From positions 195,961 through 259,960 of the forward strand of contig JAKQUI010000005.1 of the NCBI GenBank assembly GCA_029562645.1: a stretch of 64,000 nt of DNA, in the 5' to 3' direction. The translations under genes were made by a program, and so were the position numbers. Position 1 is the first letter of the stretch; each line of letters begins with the position of its first letter. Below the pieces are notes generated by a model. That model searched no databases. It had not been told where the DNA came from and saw nothing but the letters and a program-made list of their open reading frames with translations. This document shows positions 49,756 through 58,390 of the stretch, piece after piece. The DNA is from Spirochaetota bacterium. Lineage in GTDB: Bacteria > Spirochaetota > UBA4802 > JAKQUI01.

Positions 49756-52519
49756 GTGAGCTCCTGGTGATGATGTCGGTGCAGCGCGCACACAGCTCCG
49801 GGTGGTCCGGATTGGCGCCGATCTGCGCGCGGTCGAAGTAGTTCCAGCAGCGGACGCACTTCACGCCCGCCGATTTCGCCACCGCGATAAAGGAATTGTC
49901 GTACTCGGACATGCCCTCGGCTTTTTCTGCGGCAAGGGTCACCTTCGAGACCTGAAAGAAACGCGTGATGTCGGCCATGCCGGCCAGGAGCTCGCGGGCG
50001 CTCGCGCTCTTCGCGTGGATGACGAGCTCCGCCTCGAGCGAGGTGCCGATCTCCTTGGCCTTGCGCTTGAGCTCCAGCGCCTTGAGGGCGTCGGTCTTGA
50101 TCTCCACCAGCCGCTCCATCTTCTCGTCGATGGCCGGGTTGTCGTACTCGTCCCGCAGCGGGTGATACACCTGCTGGTGGATGCTGTCGGTGTTCTTGTT
50201 GAACTGCCAGATCTCCTCGGCGGTGAAGGAGAGCACCGGCGCCACCAGGCGCACCAGCGCATGGTACACCTCGGCGAGCACCGTCTGGTTCGAACGCCGC
50301 GACGGCGCGTCCTTCGCCTCGATGTACAGGATGTCCTTGGAAATATCGAAATAAATTGAGGACAGCTCAACCGCGCAGAAATTGAGGATGCGGCGATAGA
50401 CCATGTGGAATTCGAACTTCTCGTACGATTCCATCGTCTGGTTCGCCAGATGATAGAGCTTGTGCAGCATCCACTTGTCGATGTCCGCGAGTTGCGCGTA
50501 CGGGACGGCCTTGTCGGGCGAGAAGTCCGAGAGGTTCCCGATGATGAACTTGAAGGTATTGCGGATCTTCCGGTAGGAGTCCGCGACCTGGTTGAGCATC
50601 TCGAAGCCGATCCGGACGTCGTTCCGGTAGTCCTCCGAGGAGACCCACAGGCGCAGGATGTCGGCGCCGTACTTCTTGATGATCTCCTCGGGGTGGATCA
50701 CGTTCCCCTCGGATTTGCTCATCGCCTTGCCCTTGTCGTCCAGCAGGAAGCCGTGCGTGAGCACCGTATGATACGGCGCGCGCTGGCGCAGGGCGATGGC
50801 GGGCCACAGCGAGGACTGGAACCAGCCGCGGTGCTGGTCGCTTCCCTCAAGGTAGATGTCGGACGGCCAGCGCAGTTCCTTCCATTCATCGAGCACGGCG
50901 AAATGCGACACGCCGGAATCGAACCACACGTCGAGGATGTCGAACTCCTTCTCGAACTCGGTCCCGCCGCAGGAGCATGTCGTCCCGGCGGGGACGAGGT
51001 TCGCGATGTCCTCGGAGTACCAGGCGTCGATGCTTTTCGTGAGCGAGAGCTTCGCGAAATGGAGGACCGTCTCCGCGGTCATGAGGTTCGCCTGGCACTT
51101 CTTGCAGCGGAACGACGGGATGGGCACGCCCCACGAGCGCTGGCGCGAGAGGCACCAGTCGGGGCGGGACTCCACCATGCCGCGGAAACGCTGCGCGCCC
51201 CATGCGGGGATCCACACGACCCGGTCCGTCTCCGCGAGCGCGGTCTGCCGCATGTCGCGGTGGTCGATCTTCATGAACCACTGTTCCGTGGCGCGGAAGA
51301 TGAGCGGCTTTTTGCAGCGCCAGCAGTGGGGATAGGAGTGCTCGATCGCATTGGTGAAGATGAGGACGCCGGTGTCCTTGAGCATCTGCACGATCTTCGG
51401 GTTCGCGTCGAAGACGTTTTCGCCCTTCATGGCGGCGTATTCGTCGGTGAAGCGTCCCTCGTCGTCGACCGGCGAAAGGGTGTCGATGCCGTACTTGAGG
51501 CCCACCACGTAGTCCTCCTGGCCGTGGCCGGGGGCGATGTGGACGATGCCGGTCCCCGCGTCGAGCGTCACGAAATCGCCGAAGATGACCTTCGATTCGC
51601 GCTTGATGAAGGGATGGGACACCTTCAGGTTCTCGATCGAATCCTTCGCGATGGGTCTTTTGTCCTCGAGCGCGAGGCCGGTGATCGAGCTCATCTGCTC
51701 GGCAAGCCCGTCGGCCATGATGAGGAACTCCTTTCCGGCGCGGAAGACGGAGTACTCGAACTCCGGATGAAAGCAAATCGCGAGGTTGGCCGGAAGCGTC
51801 CAGGGCGTCGTGGTCCAGATGGCGACGAAGAGATTGTGCGCGTCCACGCCGTCGGCGTGAAACGACGACGGATCGACCTTGAACTTGACGTAGATTGACG
51901 GCGAGGTGTGATTGTCGTACTCCACCTCGGCCTCGGCCAGCGCGGTCACGCAGGTGGGGCACCAGTAGATGGGCTTCTTGCTCTTGTAGATGAATCCTTC
52001 CTTGAGGATATTGCCGAAGGTCTCGACGATCTTCGCCTCGTAGGCCGGCGCCATCGTGAGGTACGGGTTTTCGTAGTTGCCGAAGACGCCCAGCCGCTTG
52101 AACTCGGCCATCTGGATCTTCACGAACTTGTCGGCGTACTTCCGGCAGCGGCGCCGGATGTCGATTTTGGCTAGCTCCTTCGCCTTCTCGCCGAGCTCGC
52201 GGGTCACGTGGAGCTCGATGGGCAGGCCGTGGCAGTCCCAGCCGGGGACGTACGGCGCGCGGAAGCCCATCATCGTCTTGTGTTTTACGATGACGTCCTT
52301 GAGGATCTTATTGAGCGCGTGGCCCATGTGGATGTTGCCGTTCGCGTAGGGCGGTCCGTCGTGCAGGACATAGAGGGGCGCCCCGTCGCGCGATGCGAGG
52401 ATGGCGGTGTACAGCCCGGCGGCCTCCCACCGCTTGAGCATCTCCGGCTCCCGCTGGGCGAGATTCGCCTTCATCGGGAAATCGGTTTCCGGGAGATTGA
52501 TCGTTTTCGAATAATCCAT
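49748..52519 (-). CDS. ileS: Isoleucyl-tRNA synthetase
   Basis: Charges tRNA-Ile. The class Ia core has HMGHALNKILKD (HIGH, about residue 62) and KAMSKSEGNVIHPEE (KMSKS). The editing CP1 domain is present (TTTPWTLPANLAICF...). The C-terminal zinc knuckle is CVRCWNYF with CARCTD, as in bacterial-type IleS. Length 923 residues fits the ILE-1 type. ATG 52519 is the family start (MDYSKTINLPETDFPMKANL). It leads the ileS-lspA operon. Confidence 0.95.
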   Translation of the reverse strand: MDYSKTINLPETDFPMKANLAQREPEMLKRWEAAGLYTAILASRDGAPLYVLHDGPPYANGNIHMGHALNKILKDVIVKHKTMMGFRAPYVPGWDCHGLPIELHVTRELGEKAKELAKIDIRRRCRKYADKFVKIQMAEFKRLGVFGNYENPYLTMAPAYEAKIVETFGNILKEGFIYKSKKPIYWCPTCVTALAEAEVEYDNHTSPSIYVKFKVDPSSFHADGVDAHNLFVAIWTTTPWTLPANLAICFHPEFEYSVFRAGKEFLIMADGLAEQMSSITGLALEDKRPIAKDSIENLKVSHPFIKRESKVIFGDFVTLDAGTGIVHIAPGHGQEDYVVGLKYGIDTLSPVDDEGRFTDEYAAMKGENVFDANPKIVQMLKDTGVLIFTNAIEHSYPHCWRCKKPLIFRATEQWFMKIDHRDMRQTALAETDRVVWIPAWGAQRFRGMVESRPDWCLSRQRSWGVPIPSFRCKKCQANLMTAETVLHFAKLSLTKSIDAWYSEDIANLVPAGTTCSCGGTEFEKEFDILDVWFDSGVSHFAVLDEWKELRWPSDIYLEGSDQHRGWFQSSLWPAIALRQRAPYHTVLTHGFLLDDKGKAMSKSEGNVIHPEEIIKKYGADILRLWVSSEDYRNDVRIGFEMLNQVADSYRKIRNTFKFIIGNLSDFSPDKAVPYAQLADIDKWMLHKLYHLANQTMESYEKFEFHMVYRRILNFCAVELSSIYFDISKDILYIEAKDAPSRRSNQTVLAEVYHALVRLVAPVLSFTAEEIWQFNKNTDSIHQQVYHPLRDEYDNPAIDEKMERLVEIKTDALKALELKRKAKEIGTSLEAELVIHAKSASARELLAGMADITRFFQVSKVTLAAEKAEGMSEYDNSFIAVAKSAGVKCVRCWNYFDRAQIGANPDHPELCARCTDIITRSSHE

Positions 52520-52696
52520 GTGAGCCCCAAGCGCGCCAGCGGTGCGCGAAATTTGCTAAAAGAGCCGGACGGGCGAGGTTTTTGTCAATAGTATTTTTCG
52601 GCGCAGTATTATCATTGCAATTTTCCGCGCGCGATGCTATCTCGCAACAGTAACGCATCACTATCTTGTCACATCGGACGCGCATGGGAGCGGATC

Positions 52697-53275
52697 ATGG
52701 AACACTATCGACACACGACCTATTTCGCGAAAAAGAAATTCTTGAAACTCTTCGGCGGCGAGATTAAAATTTTCGACCAGACGAAGACGCAGGTGCTGTT
52801 CTTCGTGAAGCAAAAGGCCTTCAAACTGAAAGAGGACATCACCGTATTTTCTGATGAATCGATGGCGACGCCGCTGCTTACGATCAAGGCGCGCAGCATC
52901 ATCGATTTCTCGGCCGCCTACGACGTGACGGATGCGACCACCGGCGAGAAGGTGGGTGCGCTCAGGCGGCGCGGATTCAAGTCGATCCTGCAGGACTCCT
53001 GGGAACTCATGAACGCGGTCGATGCGGTCGTAGGCACCGTAACGGAGGACAGCATGCTGATGGCGGTCCTGCGCCGGTTCCTCACGAACCTCATCCCGCA
53101 GTCGTTCACCATCGAAATGGGCGGCGCGCCGGTCGGCATCCTCAAGCAGACCTTCAACCCATTCGTTCCGCAGTTCAACGTCGATTTTACCATGGACGCC
53201 GGGAACCGTCTCGACCGCCGGATGGGAATCGCGACGGTGATCCTGCTGCAAATCATCGAAGGACGGCAGAACTGA
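52697..53275 (+). CDS. LURP-one-related / scramblase-like protein
   Basis: A 192-residue protein with the Tubby-like LURP-one-related (LOR) pattern: an N-terminal helix then repeated beta strands with the LOR landmarks FDQTKTQVLFFVKQKAFKLK, TIKARSIIDFSAAYDVTDA, KVGALRRRGFKSILQDSWEL and IEMGGAPVGILKQTFNPFVP. Function in bacteria is not known; eukaryotic relatives include scramblases and plant defence proteins. ATG 52697 has GGAG six to seven bases upstream. It is followed after three bases by the acyltransferase gene, suggesting a membrane-lipid theme. Confidence 0.7.
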   Translation: MEHYRHTTYFAKKKFLKLFGGEIKIFDQTKTQVLFFVKQKAFKLKEDITVFSDESMATPLLTIKARSIIDFSAAYDVTDATTGEKVGALRRRGFKSILQDSWELMNAVDAVVGTVTEDSMLMAVLRRFLTNLIPQSFTIEMGGAPVGILKQTFNPFVPQFNVDFTMDAGNRLDRRMGIATVILLQIIEGRQN

Positions 53276-53278
53276 CCG

Positions 53279-54265
53279 ATGAAACCTGGCGCATCTTTCC
53301 CCTGGCCGTCCGAGCGGGTCCGTGAGTATGTGCTGGCCAACACCCGTACCGTCGAGGTGACGGGGCACTACCTCTCGCGAATCGGGATCGGGCTGATTCT
53401 CGCGCTCGCGCGCTCGTTCTCCTGGGAGGGCGCCGATCGCGCGGGCGCCTTCTTCGGGCGATTGATGTACCTGCTGCGCATCCGCTGGAGCACGGCGCGC
53501 GTGAACCTCGACATCGTCTACGGCGAACGCAAGACGATGAAGGAGAAGCGGGCGATCTACCGCGAGTCGCTGGTCATGGTGTGCCGGCACTTCGCGAACT
53601 TCCTGCGCGTGCCGCTTATGGACGAGGAGTTTCTCAGGACGCGCTTCGAGATCGAGAACGAGGAGCTGCTGCGCGATGCGTACAATCAGGGGAAGGGCGT
53701 GATCCTCGTCGGGGGGCACATCGGCGAATGGGACACGGCCGCAGGCCGCATCGGCATGGCGAACTACCCCATCGCGATCGTCGCCAAGAAGTTCAAGAAC
53801 CCGGTAATGGACAAGGTGATCGTGGACGCGCGCTGCGGGATGAACCTGGGCACCATCGCGCACGTGAATTCCATGCAGCGCATCCGCGAGGGGCTCGCGC
53901 GCGGCGAGGGTGTGATCATGGCCATGGACCAGAACATGAAGCGCAGCCAGGGCATGTTCGTCGAGTGGCTGGGCCGGCCCGCGTGCACGGTGCGCTCGAA
54001 TGCGTGGGTCGCGCGCGAGACGGGCGCGCCGGTCATCTGCGGCTATGCCTGCCGCGTCGCGCCGGGACGGTTCAAGCTGATCCTCACTGAGGAGATCCCC
54101 TGGGAGCCCTGCCCCGACGACCGTGAGCGGGAGCTCGCCATCAACACGCGCAACCAGGTGAAGGCGATCGAAAAGATCATCCTCGCGCATCCCGAGCTGT
54201 GGTTCTGGATCCATCGTCGCTGGAAGACGCAGCCGGAGGGCGTGCCCAGCCCGTACGGGGATTGA
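53279..54265 (+). CDS. Lipid A biosynthesis acyltransferase-like protein (LpxL/HtrB family)
   Basis: A 328-residue member of the LpxL/LpxM superfamily, which adds secondary acyl chains to lipid A or related lipids. N-terminal amphipathic/hydrophobic part, then VILVGGHIGEWDTAAGRIGM (the HxxxxD/E catalytic motif, His about residue 144), IAIVAKKFKNPVMDKVI, and MAMDQNMKRSQGMFVEWLGR. The block LWFWIHRRWKTQP closes the family signature. Together with kdsD it supports LPS synthesis. Alternatively it could acylate another glycolipid. Forms an operon with the LURP-one-like gene; the next gene converges. Confidence 0.85.
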   Translation: MKPGASFPWPSERVREYVLANTRTVEVTGHYLSRIGIGLILALARSFSWEGADRAGAFFGRLMYLLRIRWSTARVNLDIVYGERKTMKEKRAIYRESLVMVCRHFANFLRVPLMDEEFLRTRFEIENEELLRDAYNQGKGVILVGGHIGEWDTAAGRIGMANYPIAIVAKKFKNPVMDKVIVDARCGMNLGTIAHVNSMQRIREGLARGEGVIMAMDQNMKRSQGMFVEWLGRPACTVRSNAWVARETGAPVICGYACRVAPGRFKLILTEEIPWEPCPDDRERELAINTRNQVKAIEKIILAHPELWFWIHRRWKTQPEGVPSPYGD

Positions 54266-54286
54266 TGCGCGTGACGCTCGTTTCAG

Positions 54287-55609
54287 TTATTGTCTGATCG
54301 CGCTCTCGCGCCGCCAGCGCTCGCGGCGCGAATCGAGCGGCCGGTAGCCAATCTCGGGGAGCAGCATCAGCAGGTACAGGTCGATGTTCGACATGGTCCG
54401 GGGCCAGTTCGATTTGACCAGGTCGCGCGCGAGCGGATGGTCGTGGCGCCAGATCGTGTCCGCGAGCTCGCCGAAGCGCCATTCCGCGCGCGCGGCAATG
54501 ATGCCGCCGAAGAGCGATTCCACCTCGCGGAGCGACGCATCGTAGGAGCGCAGGAACTCGAGGATCGCCGCGTGTCCCACGACGGGCTCCGCATGCGACG
54601 GCAGGAGGATTTCGATCTTCTCGCTCGTGACGATCGCCAGGAGCCGCGCGACGTTCTCGTGCACGCCGGCGATCGTCCCGTCGTGGTCGCTGACCGGGTT
54701 GAGGAAGGCGCTGCTGTCCGCGATGAAGAGCGCCCTGCGGTCCCGCACGAGCAGCGAGAGCGTATCGGGCGCATGGCCGGGGGTGTGCAGCGCGACGCAG
54801 TTCTCGCTCAGGCGCCATCCGCGCACCGTCGTTGCGCCAAAAACAAAATCGCTCGATTCCTCCCACTCGAGAAACCGGAGGCTCGCGCGGCGCATGCCCG
54901 TCTTTCCGTAAATGCGCGCGGTGATGACGTAGATGCCCAGCGCGGTGAGCCGGTGCAGGCGCGAAAGCATGAATCGCGCGATCCGCCGGCCGATACCGCC
55001 GATCCCCAGGACCCGCGGAAAGATGTCGCCGGCCGGCGAGGTGCGAAGGATGCGCAGATACTCCCCGTAGCAGAAGCGGAAGAAGCCGCGCGCCAGGATT
55101 GCCTTTGTGTCCGGGTGAAAGACGATACACATGGCGCCGCGCGCGATGCGTCCGGCGTTCGCCCAGTGGTCGGGGTGATGGTGCGAGCAGAGGATGATGC
55201 TGTCGCCGGGAAGGACGCCGTGCGCGGCGATGTCGGCGAGGCGGCGTTTCTTGCACGCCGGATCGACCACGATGGTCGCCGCGCCGTCCGAGACGATGAA
55301 GGTGTGGGGCACGCCGTACTTGACGCCGGTCGTGGCGATATCGTCGCGGAATCGCCGGAGGGCGTCGTCATCGGGAAACTGCGCATCGATATGTTTGCGA
55401 AAGGCTTCCTCTGTGCCCTCCGCGAGCGCCATCACGCCGTTTTCGCTGATCGTATATCGTTTTTCGAAATCCTTCACCGAAACGGCAACCGCACTGCGCG
55501 TTCCATTCGAGGCAATGGATTTCCTGAAGCTCACCGGCTCCGTAATCGCGGCGATGCCGTTTTTCAACAGGAGGTCGTGGACGCGTGCGTGTGTGTCGAT
55601 TTCACTCAT
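54287..55609 (-). CDS. Metallo-beta-lactamase fold protein
   Basis: A 440-residue hydrolase. The metal motif is ILCSHHHPDHWANAGR (HxHxDH type, HHHPDH), then CVALHTPGHAPDTLSLLV, LFIADSSAFLNP and a histidine in LLPSHAEP. The C-terminal 100 residues are helical. The start is probably ATG 55609 (MSEIDTHARVHDLLLKNG). The open frame continues upstream into a piece of a nucleotidyltransferase, so the region upstream is not part of this gene in origin. No clear Shine-Dalgarno. Substrate unknown. Confidence 0.75.
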   Translation of the reverse strand: MSEIDTHARVHDLLLKNGIAAITEPVSFRKSIASNGTRSAVAVSVKDFEKRYTISENGVMALAEGTEEAFRKHIDAQFPDDDALRRFRDDIATTGVKYGVPHTFIVSDGAATIVVDPACKKRRLADIAAHGVLPGDSIILCSHHHPDHWANAGRIARGAMCIVFHPDTKAILARGFFRFCYGEYLRILRTSPAGDIFPRVLGIGGIGRRIARFMLSRLHRLTALGIYVITARIYGKTGMRRASLRFLEWEESSDFVFGATTVRGWRLSENCVALHTPGHAPDTLSLLVRDRRALFIADSSAFLNPVSDHDGTIAGVHENVARLLAIVTSEKIEILLPSHAEPVVGHAAILEFLRSYDASLREVESLFGGIIAARAEWRFGELADTIWRHDHPLARDLVKSNWPRTMSNIDLYLLMLLPEIGYRPLDSRRERWRRESAIRQ

Positions 55610-55795
55610 GGCGTGTTTTTTTCGGGATTGTTTCGCTTTCAGGAGGTACTCGATATCCTGCGCGTCTTTACTGTTTGGTTCTCGAATCTGTTTCAGTCGT
55701 ATCAGGTCATCGATTGAGGGGACCCGGAACACCAGTCGCTCCTGAAGGTCTTCAATGTTGTCCGAATTCGCATAGCATTCTGAAAAATCATCAGT
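55610..55795 (-). pseudogene. Remnant C-terminus of a nucleotidyltransferase-like protein
   Basis: The minus-strand frame upstream of the hydrolase start reads TDDFSECYANSDNIEDLQER, then LVFRVPSIDDLIRLKQIREP and SKDAQDIEYLLKAKQSRKKH. The piece VPSIDDLIRLKxxREPNSKDAQDIEYL is the typical end of AbiEii/DUF6036-like nucleotidyltransferases (V-P-S-x-D-D-L-I-x-L-K ... R-x-K-D-x-x-D-I). A TAA at 55796-55798 cuts it off, so the catalytic N-terminal half is absent. The frame then runs straight into the hydrolase, so a fused product from the GTG at 55732 is formally possible. I read it as a deletion remnant. Confidence 0.6.
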
Positions 55796-55822
55796 TTATC
55801 ATTGCAATTACGGATTTCAAGG

Positions 55823-56152
55823 TTAGTTCTTTTTCGCCTTCCATCGCTTAACCAGACTGTATTTCTCTATATACGTGCATGTCTCTTCCCATTCCCGGTC
55901 GATGTAGCGAAGGCGCTCGACCGGTGAAAAGCGCAGAAACCACTCCAGGTTCTCGGCAAGCTCGCGTCGCCGCCAGCGCGGGATATCCTTCAGGGATTTC
56001 GGATATATGATTTTTTTCTTCCGTTGGCCATCACGGCTATGTGTGCACTGTACGACGGCTTTTTCAAGCGAAAAACCCTTCCGGAGCAGTATGCAGGTAT
56101 GCGCGGGATGATTCCGGCGGCCGCCCGCGCGGACGGCCGCCGGTGAGCGCAT
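55823..56152 (-). CDS. Small protein of decayed nucleotidyltransferase module, start unclear
   Basis: The last 65 residues of this frame are protein-like: IIYPKSLKDIPRWRRRELAE, NLEWFLRFSPVERLRYIDRE, WEETCTYIEKYSLVKRWKAK. Proteins with this W-R-R-R-E-L-A-E-N-L-E-W-F and R-Y-I-D-R-E-W pattern are, from memory, found directly before small nucleotidyltransferase genes, which fits the remnant just downstream. The only ATG (56152) lies beyond a GC hairpin and overlaps the CoA-transferase stop, and the first 45 residues are unconvincing. The gene has probably lost its own start along with its partner's N-terminal half. Confidence 0.4.
   Translation of the reverse strand: MRSPAAVRAGGRRNHPAHTCILLRKGFSLEKAVVQCTHSRDGQRKKKIIYPKSLKDIPRWRRRELAENLEWFLRFSPVERLRYIDREWEETCTYIEKYSLVKRWKAKKN
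56114..56143 (-). terminator. GC-rich hairpin after CoA-transferase genes
   Basis: CCGGCGGCCG (56114-56123) pairs with CGGCCGCCGG (56134-56143), 10-base loop, nine bases after the stop of the CoA-transferase beta gene. No T-tract follows on the minus strand, so it may be a rho-independent terminator of weak type or an RNA-stabilising hairpin. Confidence 0.5.
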
Positions 56153-56940
56153 TACATGCCCGGGATGCTGGTGAACACGCCGTGCGGATCGACCTCGGTG
56201 CGCAGGATGTGCAGCGCCTCGTCCGACGGCGCGTCGGTCACCGGAATCTCCCCCTCGGGCTTCAGGAGCTCGAAGCCGGTCGTGAGCTGCGCGAGATCGA
56301 AGTTCACTCCCGCGTGGAGCGACTTCACGCGCATGCGCTTCGACACGGGCTCGAAATCGTACACGCCGGCATTGGTGACCACGGCGACCGGTCCCTTGCC
56401 CAGCATGCCCGCCTTCTTCCGCGAATCGCCGCCGGTGAGGTGCCCCACGCTCGTGATGAAGTCGAGCTTCTTCGGGAACTTGTCGGGCGATTGAATGCCC
56501 ACGAGCACCATGTTCTCCGTGAGCGACGAGAGGTCGTTGTTGCCGCCGGAGCCGGTGAGGCGCGCCTTGGGCTTGTGAAAATCGTCGCCGATCATGTGCG
56601 TGTTGATGTTCCCGTAGCAGTCGATCTGCGCGAAGCCGAGAAAGGCGATATCGACATAGCCGTTGTAGCTCTGCGCGAACGAGTAGGCCATCTCCTGGAT
56701 CATCGGCGACTTGCGCCAGGTGAAGGGATCGCCTACGGACCAGGGCATGTCGCCCTCGATGGGGTTCTGCCCGCCGCTTTCGTAGACCATGGTGATGTTG
56801 GGGGCGTGCGTCTTGTGCGCGAGGATGGCCGAGACCATCGGGAGGCCCGTCCCCACGTACACGACCTGGTGATCCGAGATCTGCCGCGAGAGGACGTAGG
56901 CCACCATCTCGAGCGGGTTTGCCGGTTTGTTGGTTGTCAT
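56152..56940 (-). CDS. Class I CoA-transferase, beta subunit
   Basis: A 262-residue subunit that carries the catalytic glutamate of a two-subunit class I CoA-transferase (glutaconate/3-oxoacid CoA-transferase type). The Glu is in ITMVYESGGQNP (about residue 54); VYVGTGLPMVSAILAHKTHA and VDIAFLGFAQIDCYGNINTH are characteristic, as is SGGNNDLSSL. GAGGAGG precedes ATG 56940. It lies 13 bases after the alpha-subunit stop. Related GctB-like proteins include IpdB-type ring hydrolases, so hydrolysis of a CoA ring is an alternative. Part of the divergent glycyl radical enzyme module. Confidence 0.85.
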   Translation of the reverse strand: MTTNKPANPLEMVAYVLSRQISDHQVVYVGTGLPMVSAILAHKTHAPNITMVYESGGQNPIEGDMPWSVGDPFTWRKSPMIQEMAYSFAQSYNGYVDIAFLGFAQIDCYGNINTHMIGDDFHKPKARLTGSGGNNDLSSLTENMVLVGIQSPDKFPKKLDFITSVGHLTGGDSRKKAGMLGKGPVAVVTNAGVYDFEPVSKRMRVKSLHAGVNFDLAQLTTGFELLKPEGEIPVTDAPSDEALHILRTEVDPHGVFTSIPGM

Positions 56941-56953
56941 ATCGTGCCTCCTC

Positions 56954-58051
56954 TTAATAGTAGATCCCCGGATCCTTGTCCGGCAGATAGGGCTGATAGC
57001 TGAAATCGACGCCGTCGCTCTCGTTGTCGTACTCGGCGGCCTTGGTGAGGCGGCGCGCCATGGTGATCCATTTCGCGCCGCCGAGCTTGTCGACGAACTC
57101 GAACTGGTCCTTGCACCCGAAGACCCATTCGTCCATGAAGGCCTTCATGTTATCGTCGGAGACGCAGGCGTAGCGGAAGGCCTTCTCCCACCACTGGCGC
57201 GACCAGTAGTAGTGGCCGGGCATGTTGCCGGGCACCGCGCCGTAGGGCATCTCAACCACGGCGTCGACGTACATGAACGGGATCGCCACGCCCTTGCTGT
57301 TGTAGCGGATGTCGATCTCGGGGACGATCTCCTCGGCGGTGATGATCACCTTGCGCGCCGCGGCCGCGAGCGCGATGTCGTTGACCGTCGGGCCGTAGAT
57401 GCGCGCATTGCCGGTCTTGTCGGCGGCGTGCACGTGGATGACGGTGACGTCGGGATAGAGCGCGGGGATGAACACGACGGGGTCGGGATCGTCGCGCATG
57501 GGGTTTTGCATCACACGGACGTAGGGATTGTAACGGAGAATGTCCGATCCCAGGAGCTGCTTCGAGAAGACCCCCGGCACGCCCAGCTGCGCGGCCTTGA
57601 AGCCCTGCGCCATCGATCCGTGGCTCCACTCGGAGAGGATCTTCACTTTTCCGTTCTTGAGCTGGCGCGAGTAGTTGCGGTCGGTGCCGCGCATCTCCGC
57701 GCCGGTGTAGGAGTTGTGCGAGTACGCGCACACCCCGAAGTTGATCATGTAGCTCTGGTTGGTGTTGGGCGAGCCGATGAAGTGCAGGCCCTTCTTGCCC
57801 TGGCGCATGATCTCGAAATAGGCCTGGTGGGCCGTGCGGACATAGGCGAAGCCGGCGTCGGTGGCGATATCGCCGTCGGCGACGAACGCGGAGATCGCTT
57901 CCGAAAGCGACATCCGCTTGTCGCGCCGCGAGTGGTCCTTCGCCAGGTGCGCCGCGCGCGCCGATTCGAAATCGACGAGACGGTCGAGTATCGACGTGTC
58001 GGTGATCTTGAGGTTGGCGATGGCTTCCGGATTGTAACTGAATGTACCCAT
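56954..58051 (-). CDS. Class I CoA-transferase, alpha subunit
   Basis: A 365-residue subunit of the glutaconate CoA-transferase alpha type. Blocks seen: KRMSLSEAISAFVADGDIAT at the start of the fold, MAQGFKAAQLGVPGVFSKQL, YPDVTVIHVHAADKTGNARI, VIITAEEIVPEIDIRYNSKG. It binds CoA and shapes the acyl site; the partner holds the active Glu. It begins 339 bases from the divergent GntR gene. GGAGGGG precedes ATG 58051. The C-terminal 100 residues are aromatic-rich (GHYYWSRQWWEKAFRYACVS), longer than simple SCOT/AtoD subunits and like GctA. Substrate unknown. Confidence 0.85.
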   Translation of the reverse strand: MGTFSYNPEAIANLKITDTSILDRLVDFESARAAHLAKDHSRRDKRMSLSEAISAFVADGDIATDAGFAYVRTAHQAYFEIMRQGKKGLHFIGSPNTNQSYMINFGVCAYSHNSYTGAEMRGTDRNYSRQLKNGKVKILSEWSHGSMAQGFKAAQLGVPGVFSKQLLGSDILRYNPYVRVMQNPMRDDPDPVVFIPALYPDVTVIHVHAADKTGNARIYGPTVNDIALAAAARKVIITAEEIVPEIDIRYNSKGVAIPFMYVDAVVEMPYGAVPGNMPGHYYWSRQWWEKAFRYACVSDDNMKAFMDEWVFGCKDQFEFVDKLGGAKWITMARRLTKAAEYDNESDGVDFSYQPYLPDKDPGIYY

Positions 58052-58390
58052 AGTGAGCCCCTCCTCGTGGAAAAGTGCGTTCTTTCGAACGCCAGGCCCC
58101 CTATTCGGGAATCTCCAAACACGGTCTCTGTACGGCCGTGACCCTCATCATCAGCGTACGGACGGTGGTGCCTGGAAGCCGGTTGTCATTACCTCACATC
58201 TGCCTGTCGATCCTCCTTGATGCCGTGAAACGGATAGTTATCGCTTCGATATGGACATTTTATCTTCGAATGTTTATTTTGCAAAATATTATTTATCAAT
58301 TATCAGCATTTTTTACTGAAATTGGCTTGCCGATTCGAATAGTTATCGGTATGTTGATAATTGGTCAGACCAATTATTCCGGAGAAAATA
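58052..58390. promoter_or_regulatory. Divergent regulatory region of the CoA-transferase / glycyl radical enzyme module
   Basis: No gene in these 339 bases; the right half is strongly AT-rich. Candidate plus promoter: TTGCCG (58327-58332), 17-base spacer, TATGTT (58350-58355). Candidate minus promoter: TTGATA (complement of 58294-58299), 17-base spacer, TAAACA (complement of 58271-58276), giving a leader of about 210 bases before the CoA-transferase alpha gene. The left half holds no other recognised signal. Confidence 0.5.
58357..58377. promoter_or_regulatory. FadR-type GntR operator
   Basis: Perfect 21-base palindrome: ATAATTGGTC, central A, GACCAATTAT. Its core TGGTCAGACCA equals the FadR-type consensus TGGTNNNACCA. 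It covers the predicted transcription start of the adjacent GntR gene. A half-site, CAATTATC, recurs at 58297-58304 over the -35 box of the divergent CoA-transferase promoter. Confidence 0.8.

Noticed and set aside
54287-55732. A 481-residue metallo-beta-lactamase starting at GTG 55732
   Set aside because: The first 41 residues match the tail of nucleotidyltransferases instead, so a start at 55609 is more likely; fusion remains possible.
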